DNA of 5,368 bases from Actinomycetota bacterium (GTDB lineage Bacteria > Actinomycetota > Actinomycetes > Nanopelagicales > Nanopelagicaceae). Position numbers and translations under genes: made by a program. Each line of letters opens with the position of its first letter. Position 1 is the first letter of the stretch. Shown here in pieces: positions 1 to 5,368 of the stretch. The stretch covers positions 1 through 5,368 of the forward strand of contig WLCY01000050.1 of NCBI GenBank assembly GCA_009705075.1. The letters are read 5' to 3'. Under the pieces are notes generated by a model that saw only the letters and a program-made list of their open reading frames with translations, searched no databases and had not been told where the DNA came from.

Positions 1-3000
1 AGACGATGAAATTAAAGATGGCTTGGCTAACGCCGCTCCATATGGTGAGTGGTTACACGCAGGATTAGTACGACTTGAAGATCTGCCAGCGCGTGAACAT
101 ATCGTTTATCCGCACTCTTCAGTGTTGCGTCGTCAACGTGCATTTGGCTATACCGAGGAAGAAATTCGAATCATCCTTACACCGATGGCAAAGAACGGTG
201 GGGAAGCTCTCGGGTCAATGGGAACTGATTCGCCTATTGCAGCAATTTCTGCAAAGCCAAGGTTGCTCTTCGATTACTTCTCACAACTTTTCGCTCAAGT
301 GACAAATCCACCATTAGATGCAATACGCGAAGAATTGGTTACGAGTTTAGGTGGATCGGTCGGACCGGAATTTAACCTGCTCGATCCAGGACCGGCATCA
401 TGTCGCCAGATAGCACTTGATTTCCCGGTTATTGATAATGATGAACTTGCAAAATTAATTCACGTCAATGCCGATGGTAATCAACCTGGGTTTGCAGCCC
501 ATGTTGTTCGAGGATTGTTTCCAGTACAAGGTGGCGGGGAAGCTCTAGCAAATCGCATTACTGAAATTCGCCAAGAAGTTTCGCAAGCGATAAAAGACGG
601 TGCCCACATTATTGTTCTCTCTGATCGAGACGGTGATGCTGAAGATGCACCGATTCCATCACTACTCTTAACAGCTGCAGTTCACCACCATTTGATTCGC
701 GAGAAGACCCGCACAAAAGTTGGCCTGATCGTTGAGTCTGGCGAAGTTCGTGAAGTGCACCATGTTGCCCTTCTTGTTGGTTTTGGTGCTGCGGCGATTA
801 ATCCATATCTTGCAATGGAATCTGCTGAAGATTTAGTTCGCCAAGGTGTAATCACTGGCATCACTCCCGAAAAAGCCGTAGCCAATGTAATTAAATCGCT
901 AGGTAAAGGCGTATTGAAAGTTATGTCGAAGATGGGAATCTCGACCATCGCTTCTTATACCGGTGCTCAAGTTTTTGAGGCAATTGGTCTATCGCGAGAA
1001 GTTGTTGATGAGTATTTTGTTGGCGTTACATCAAAACTCGGTGGCGTATCAATCGATTTGATTGCGCAAGAGACAATTAAGCGACACCACATTGCATACC
1101 CTCCTGGTGGCGAAATACCTGGAACTAAGCGACTACCAATCGGTGGTGAATATCAGTGGCGCCGTGAAGGTGAACCACATCTATTTGATCCTGAAACAGT
1201 ATTCGCACTCCAGCATGCAACTCGCAATAAGCGATATGACATATTCAAACGTTATACAAACCGAGTCGACGACCAATCAAAACGCCTAATGACACTTCGC
1301 GGTCTATTTGATTTCAAGGTTGGACTGCGGCCAGCGATTTCAATTGATGAAGTTGAAAGCCGCTCTGCAATTATTAAGCGCTTCTCTACCGGCGCTATGT
1401 CCTATGGCTCTATTTCAGCAGAGGCTCATGAAACATTGGCAATTGCCATGAACCGCCTGGGTGGCAAATCAAATACTGGTGAAGGTGGCGAAGATCCGGA
1501 TCGTTATGTTTTAGAGGCGAATGGTGATTCTCGTCGCTCCGCAATCAAGCAGGTTGCATCTGGACGTTTTGGCGTTACTAGCGAATATCTGGTTAATGCA
1601 GATGACATTCAAATCAAGATGGCACAAGGTGCCAAGCCCGGTGAGGGCGGCCAACTTCCCGGCGGCAAGGTTTATCCATGGATTGCAAAGGTTCGTTATT
1701 CGACTCCAGGTGTTGGGCTGATTTCACCGCCACCACATCACGATATTTATTCAATTGAAGATCTTGCTCAATTAATTCACGATTTAAAGAATGCAAATAA
1801 AAATGCACGTGTACATGTGAAACTTGTAGCCGAGGTAGGCGTGGGAACTGTTGCCGCGGGTGTCAGCAAAGCGCATGCTGATGTGGTTCTAATTTCTGGC
1901 CACGATGGCGGAACCGGAGCTTCTCCACTTACTTCGCTAAAACATGCGGGTGCGCCGTGGGAACTTGGACTTGCTGAAACTCAGCAGACTTTAATGCTAA
2001 ACAAACTACGCGATCGAATTGTTGTTCAAGTCGATGGTCAAATGAAGACCGGCCGGGACATTGTTATTGCAGCACTTCTAGGTGGCGAAGAGTTTGGATT
2101 TGCGACCGCCCCACTCGTTGTTTCAGGATGCGTAATGATGCGCGTATGTCATCTCGATACCTGCCCGGTTGGTGTTGCTACTCAGAATCCTGAACTGCGT
2201 GCACGCTTCAGCGGAAAACCAGAATTTGTGGAAACTTTCTTTGAGTACATCGCAGATGAAGTTCGTGAATATTTAGCCGCCCTTGGCTTTAGAACGCTAG
2301 AAGAGGCGATTGGTCAGGTTGAATACCTGGAGACGAAAGCAGCCATTAATCACTGGAAAGCCAGTGGATTGGATTTATCACCGTTACTTGCCCCACCTGC
2401 ATTTGGCGATGACTCACCTCGCCACAACACAACAAAACAGGAACACGGGCTCGCTGGTGCTCTCGACAATAAGTTAATTGAACTTGCCTCCGCCGCGTTA
2501 ACTAAAAGCGAGAACGTAAATATTGAAATGGCGATTAAGAATGTAAATAGAACTGTCGGAACCATGTTGGGTTCAGAAATCACTCGAAGGTTCGGCGGTG
2601 CCGGACTGGCCCCAGACACCATAAATGTTTCATTCCATGGAACTGCTGGAAACTCTTTCGGTGCATTTATTCCAAGAGGTCTCACCCTTCGCCTCTATGG
2701 CGATGCAAACGACTATGTAGCTAAAGGTTTATCGGGTGGTCGCGTAATCGTTCGCCCTGATGAGAAGGCCTCATTTAAATCTGAAGAGAATGTAATCGCC
2801 GGAAATGTAATTGGTTACGGTTCAACTTCTGGTGAAATCATGATTAGCGGACGAGTGGGCGAGAGATTCTGTGTCAGAAACTCGGGCGCTACTGCGATAG
2901 TAGAAGGAATTGGCGATCACGGTTGTGAATATATGACCGGCGGTATCGCTTTAATTCTGGGACACACAGGTCGCAACTTTGCAGCCGGCATGTCTGGTGG

Positions 3001-3289
3001 GCGAGCATTTGTTCTAGATTTGGATCCAGATTTGGTTAATACCGAAATGGTAGATGTTTTAATCTTGCCTGCTGATCAAGAAATAGTTGTTCGAGATTTA
3101 ATCTCTAAGTTCGCATCAGAGACTGGTTCGAGAATTGCTGAAACGTTGTTGGCAAATTGGAGCGAGTCCAAGAAGCGCATCTCAATGGTGATGCCTCGAG
3201 ATTATGCTCGTGTGCTTGCAGCAATGGAGAGAGCAGAGCGCGAAGGTTTACCAGTTGATGAAGTTGTAATGGAGGCGCTAAATGGCTGA
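1..3289 (+). CDS. gltB: Glutamate synthase (NADPH) large/alpha subunit, 5'-truncated by window edge
   Basis: This cytosolic subunit of NADPH-GOGAT makes L-glutamate from 2-oxoglutarate and ammonia released from glutamine. The frame is open from base 2 ([17 protein letters not shown]), so the TTG at 23 is not the start; the gene begins left of the window. About 1,095 codons are visible out of roughly 1,500 usual for the family, and the catalytic N-terminal Cys and most of the glutaminase domain are missing. Counting from the codon at base 2, the order is: tail of the glutaminase domain; central domain (~75-350); FMN synthase domain (~445-800) with [11 protein letters not shown] at 460-470, [11 protein letters not shown] at 544-554, PPPHHDIYS at 576-584 and HDGGTGAS at 634-641; and 3Fe-4S ligands C710, C716 and C721 (C-x5-C-x4-C). 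The C-terminal beta-helix (~815-1095) has glycine-rich repeats starting near [10 protein letters not shown] (878-887). No frameshift or missing key residue is seen. The stop overlaps gltD. Identification is very secure. Confidence 0.98.
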   Translation, partial: DDEIKDGLANAAPYGEWLHAGLVRLEDLPAREHIVYPHSSVLRRQRAFGYTEEEIRIILTPMAKNGGEALGSMGTDSPIAAISAKPRLLFDYFSQLFAQVTNPPLDAIREELVTSLGGSVGPEFNLLDPGPASCRQIALDFPVIDNDELAKLIHVNADGNQPGFAAHVVRGLFPVQGGGEALANRITEIRQEVSQAIKDGAHIIVLSDRDGDAEDAPIPSLLLTAAVHHHLIREKTRTKVGLIVESGEVREVHHVALLVGFGAAAINPYLAMESAEDLVRQGVITGITPEKAVANVIKSLGKGVLKVMSKMGISTIASYTGAQVFEAIGLSREVVDEYFVGVTSKLGGVSIDLIAQETIKRHHIAYPPGGEIPGTKRLPIGGEYQWRREGEPHLFDPETVFALQHATRNKRYDIFKRYTNRVDDQSKRLMTLRGLFDFKVGLRPAISIDEVESRSAIIKRFSTGAMSYGSISAEAHETLAIAMNRLGGKSNTGEGGEDPDRYVLEANGDSRRSAIKQVASGRFGVTSEYLVNADDIQIKMAQGAKPGEGGQLPGGKVYPWIAKVRYSTPGVGLISPPPHHDIYSIEDLAQLIHDLKNANKNARVHVKLVAEVGVGTVAAGVSKAHADVVLISGHDGGTGASPLTSLKHAGAPWELGLAETQQTLMLNKLRDRIVVQVDGQMKTGRDIVIAALLGGEEFGFATAPLVVSGCVMMRVCHLDTCPVGVATQNPELRARFSGKPEFVETFFEYIADEVREYLAALGFRTLEEAIGQVEYLETKAAINHWKASGLDLSPLLAPPAFGDDSPRHNTTKQEHGLAGALDNKLIELASAALTKSENVNIEMAIKNVNRTVGTMLGSEITRRFGGAGLAPDTINVSFHGTAGNSFGAFIPRGLTLRLYGDANDYVAKGLSGGRVIVRPDEKASFKSEENVIAGNVIGYGSTSGEIMISGRVGERFCVRNSGATAIVEGIGDHGCEYMTGGIALILGHTGRNFAAGMSGGRAFVLDLDPDLVNTEMVDVLILPADQEIVVRDLISKFASETGSRIAETLLANWSESKKRISMVMPRDYARVLAAMERAEREGLPVDEVVMEALNG
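3271..3275 (+). promoter_or_regulatory. Shine-Dalgarno for gltD inside the gltB 3' end
   Basis: GGAGG lies 6 bases before the ATG at 3282, within the last codons of gltB. It is a strong match to the anti-Shine-Dalgarno sequence and supports ATG 3282 as the gltD start. Because it sits inside the upstream gene just before its stop codon, ribosomes finishing gltB could restart on gltD. Confidence 0.8.
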
Positions 3290-4739
3290 CCCAAAGGGTT
3301 TCTTGACTACACCTAGGCAGACTCCAACTCGTCGCCCGGTTGATGTTCGAATCCGCGACTGGAAAGAAGTTTATGAAGAGCAAGATTTTCAAGTTCTCCA
3401 GAAGCAAGCCGGTCGCTGCATGGATTGTGGAATTCCGTTCTGCCACCAGGGCTGTCCTCTTGGAAATCTAATCCCAGAGTGGAACGATTTAATCTGGCGC
3501 GGTGAAACACGTGAGGCCATTGATCGCCTGCACGCAACTAACAACTTCCCAGAATTTACTGGCCGACTATGCCCAGCCCCTTGTGAAACGGCATGCGTGG
3601 TTGGAATAAACGCCCCAGCTGTAACCATTAAACAAGTTGAACTTCGCACAATTGAAGAAGCCTTCGCAAATGGTTCAGTAGTTCCTCTTCCATCCGAGCG
3701 GCTTACTGGAAAAACAGTTGCAGTGATTGGTTCTGGACCTGCCGGTCTAGCCGCGGCACAGCAGTTAACTCGCGCCGGACATACTGTTGCAGTTTACGAA
3801 CGTGGCGCAAGACCTGGCGGATTATTGAGATATGGAATTCCAGAATTCAAAATGGAGAAATCTATTTTAGATCGCAGAATCTCTCAGATGGAGGCGGAAG
3901 GAACTCGTTTTCGTAGTGGAATTAACGTTGGCGTAGATATAACCGGAAGTGAACTTCGAACAAAATACGATGCAATTGTTCTTGCCGTGGGAGCCACAAA
4001 TTGGCGCGACATCCAAGTTCCGGGTCGCGAACTCAAAGGAATTTATCAGGCAATGGAGTATCTACCTTGGGGAAATAAACAAGGTCTCAATGAATTGAAC
4101 GAAGCCCCACCAATAAATGCATCGGGTAAGCATGTGATTATTCTCGGTGGCGGAGATACTGGCGCGGATTGTTTAGGAACTGCAATTCGCCAAGGTGCGG
4201 CCAGCGTTACTCAACTAGAGATCATGCCAAGGCCAACCGAAGAGCGTCCCGCATCTCAACCTTGGCCAACATATCCAATGATTTATCGAGTGAGCAGCGC
4301 ACACGAAGAGGCAGGAGAGCGGTTATTCGCGGTTTCTACAGAAGAATCTCTTGGCGACGATTCTGGTAATTTGCGCGCAATTAAATTGGTTGAAACAGAG
4401 TTAGTAAATGGAAAATTTGAAAAGGTTGCAGGCTCCGAAAAAGAACTGCCTGCTGATTTAGTATTTCTTGCAATGGGATTTGTTGGACCCGAGAAATCAG
4501 AGTTACTTACACAACTAGAAGTTAATTTTGATGAGCGAGGAAACATCGCTCGAGATGGAAAGTATGGAACTAATATTGAAGGCGTCTATGTTGCAGGCGA
4601 TGCTGGACGTGGTCAATCACTTATAGTCTGGGCTATCGCCGAAGGTCGTAGCGCGGCCGCAGCTGTAGATGAATTCTTAGTGGGTGAAACCCAACTTCCT
4701 GCGCCAATCGAGCCAACTGCACGTCCTATGATGGTTTAG
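3282..4739 (+). CDS. gltD: Glutamate synthase (NADPH) small/beta subunit
   Basis: This is the FAD-dependent NADPH-oxidising subunit of glutamate synthase; it passes electrons from NADPH through Fe-S clusters to the FMN of GltB. It has 485 residues, a normal length for the family (about 470-490). The N-terminal Fe-S region has C46, C49, C54 and C58 (C-x2-C-x4-C-x3-C, ending CPLGN) and a second group C97, C101, C105 in [11 protein letters not shown]. The FAD-binding Rossmann motif is VIGSGPAG (148-155), followed by [13 protein letters not shown] (175-187). The NADPH-binding Rossmann motif is GGGDTGADC (289-297). The C-terminal FAD contact is [12 protein letters not shown] (435-446). The start is fixed by the GGAGG 6 bases upstream and by the expected N-terminus MADPKGFL. 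It overlaps gltB by 8 bases (ATGGCTGA), so the two are surely one operon. The same fold occurs in NfnB, PreT and AegA, but adjacency to gltB settles the assignment. Confidence 0.98.
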   Translation: MADPKGFLTTPRQTPTRRPVDVRIRDWKEVYEEQDFQVLQKQAGRCMDCGIPFCHQGCPLGNLIPEWNDLIWRGETREAIDRLHATNNFPEFTGRLCPAPCETACVVGINAPAVTIKQVELRTIEEAFANGSVVPLPSERLTGKTVAVIGSGPAGLAAAQQLTRAGHTVAVYERGARPGGLLRYGIPEFKMEKSILDRRISQMEAEGTRFRSGINVGVDITGSELRTKYDAIVLAVGATNWRDIQVPGRELKGIYQAMEYLPWGNKQGLNELNEAPPINASGKHVIILGGGDTGADCLGTAIRQGAASVTQLEIMPRPTEERPASQPWPTYPMIYRVSSAHEEAGERLFAVSTEESLGDDSGNLRAIKLVETELVNGKFEKVAGSEKELPADLVFLAMGFVGPEKSELLTQLEVNFDERGNIARDGKYGTNIEGVYVAGDAGRGQSLIVWAIAEGRSAAAAVDEFLVGETQLPAPIEPTARPMMV

Positions 4740-4820
4740 TTGGTTTATTCCATACAATTAATAACGATACATTTAATCAAAATCTAGAAATAGTGAATAT
4801 CCGAAGAGAAGGTTTAACAA
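4740..4820 (+). other. gltD-pyk intergenic gap, possible weak promoter, no terminator seen
   Basis: This 81-base AT-rich spacer separates the gltD stop from the pyk start. I see no GC-rich stem followed by a T run, so an intrinsic terminator is unlikely. The AT-rich stretch at 4753-4800 could hold a promoter; TACATT at 4768-4773 is a possible -10 box, but no well-spaced -35 box accompanies it, so I do not call a promoter. TCTAGA at 4783-4788 is a short palindrome, probably chance. The 3' end contains the pyk ribosome binding site. Confidence 0.5.
4807..4812 (+). promoter_or_regulatory. Shine-Dalgarno for pyk
   Basis: AGAAGG lies 8 bases before the ATG at 4821, a good distance. An in-frame TAA at 4815-4817 rules out any start further upstream, so site and start codon support each other. 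Confidence 0.75.
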
Positions 4821-5368
4821 ATGCGTAGAGCAAAGATTGTTTGCACGATGGGCCCGGCGGTTGAATCACCAGAAAAGGTGGAGCAACTAATTGCTGCTGG
4901 CATGAACATGGCGCGATTAAATCTCTCACATGGCGGGTATCCAGAACATCAAGCACGCCTTGATGCAGTTCGAAGAGCAGCAGCAAAGGCTGGAGTTGCA
5001 GTCGCGGTATTGGTCGACCTGCAAGGTCCGAAGATTCGTCTTGCTCGATTTGAAAGCGGACCACATGATCTGGCTCGCGGAGATATTTTTACAATTACTA
5101 CAGATGAGGTTTCTGGAACCAAGGAGCGTGTCGGAACCACTTACAAAGGGCTTCCCGGAGATTGCAAAGCAGGGGACCGGATCCTAATTGATGATGGCAA
5201 GGTCACCGTAGAAGTTATTGAAGTTAAAGGAAACGATGTAATTACAAAATGTGTCGAACCAGGAGCGGTAAGCAATAACAAGGGAATTAATCTCCCAGGT
5301 GTAGCAGTTTCGGTTCCAGCTCTCTCCGAGAAAGATAAAGAAGATTTACGTTGGGGCTTGCGCGCAGG
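4821..5368 (+). CDS. pyk: Pyruvate kinase, N-terminal part, 3'-truncated by window edge
   Basis: Pyruvate kinase transfers phosphate from phosphoenolpyruvate to ADP, giving pyruvate and ATP, the last step of glycolysis in the cytosol. The frame is open from ATG 4821 to the window edge: 182 codons plus two bases, out of roughly 470-480 usual for the family. Visible are the start of the A-domain barrel with MRRAKIVCTMGPA (1-13) and NMARLNLSHG (29-38), including the expected R32, N34, S36 and H37; then VDLQGPKIRL (65-74) with the metal-site D66; then the lid (B) domain (~75-160) with LIDDGKV; then the return to the barrel at NNKGINLPG and the following LSEKDKEDL. The catalytic Lys, the Mg2+-binding Glu/Asp and the C-terminal regulatory domain lie beyond the window. 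The start is fixed by an AGAAGG site and an in-frame TAA six bases upstream. Where K+-dependent enzymes have DTKGPEIRT, this one has DLQGPKIRL, suggesting the K+-independent type. No frameshift is seen. Confidence 0.97.
   Translation, partial: MRRAKIVCTMGPAVESPEKVEQLIAAGMNMARLNLSHGGYPEHQARLDAVRRAAAKAGVAVAVLVDLQGPKIRLARFESGPHDLARGDIFTITTDEVSGTKERVGTTYKGLPGDCKAGDRILIDDGKVTVEVIEVKGNDVITKCVEPGAVSNNKGINLPGVAVSVPALSEKDKEDLRWGLRA

Noticed and set aside
23..25. TTG at 23 as a start codon for gltB
   Set aside because: The frame is open to the left edge and the preceding residues (DDEIKDG) match the GltB region just before PYGEWL, so this is an internal Leu codon.
2350..2685. 111-codon open frame on the minus strand
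   Set aside because: It is antisense to the FMN-domain end and beta-helix start of gltB; the peptide has no recognisable domain and no evident ribosome binding site.
3105..3446. 113-codon open frame on the minus strand
   Set aside because: It lies opposite the gltB-gltD junction, both genes there are clearly coding on the plus strand, and its translation shows no recognisable motif.
4740..4773. TTGGTT (4740-4745) and TACATT (4768-4773) as a sigma-70-like promoter
   Set aside because: The spacer is 22 bases and both boxes match poorly, so this is not better than chance in AT-rich DNA.
4783..4788. TCTAGA palindrome in the gltD-pyk gap
   Set aside because: Six bases is too short to call an operator, and no second copy or longer inverted repeat surrounds it.
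4777..5064. 95-codon open frame on the minus strand
   Set aside because: It is antisense to the pyk start, whose plus-strand frame carries conserved active-site motifs.
4930..5187. 85-codon open frame on the plus strand in another frame
   Set aside because: It overlaps pyk entirely; the pyk frame carries the conserved motifs and runs through to the window edge.

Overview
The window is an ordinary housekeeping stretch with three same-strand (+) genes in the order gltB, gltD, pyk. Both outer genes run off the edges. The sequence is moderately AT-rich (roughly mid-40s % GC by eye). The proteins look actinobacterial: GltB and GltD read like high-GC Gram-positive glutamate synthase subunits, and Pyk carries the DLQGPKIRL motif common in that phylum. 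An actinobacterial protein type with moderate-to-low GC, a tight gene overlap and a short intergenic gap fits a streamlined freshwater actinobacterium, for example the acI / Nanopelagicales lineage. That assignment is inference from memory of protein style, not the result of a search.

Layout: bases 1-3289 hold the C-terminal ~1,095 codons of the large (alpha) subunit of NADPH-dependent glutamate synthase. Most of the N-terminal glutaminase domain lies left of the window. Bases 3282-4739 hold the complete small (beta) subunit, overlapping gltB by 8 bases. Bases 4740-4820 are an AT-rich gap of 81 bases with no terminator hairpin that I can see and a Shine-Dalgarno sequence at its 3' end. Bases 4821-5368 hold the first 182 codons of pyruvate kinase, open at the right edge.

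How the genes work together: GltD oxidises NADPH on FAD and passes electrons through Fe-S clusters to the FMN / 3Fe-4S site of GltB. There, 2-oxoglutarate and glutamine-derived ammonia become glutamate. Pyruvate kinase makes pyruvate and ATP at the end of glycolysis, feeding carbon towards the 2-oxoglutarate that GOGAT consumes. The absence of a visible terminator between gltD and pyk allows read-through, but this is not shown.

I found no mobile element, CRISPR array, RNA gene, repeat family or undescribed system. The points worth a second look are modest: a K+-independent-type signature in Pyk, the gltBD overlap, and the gltD-pyk junction.
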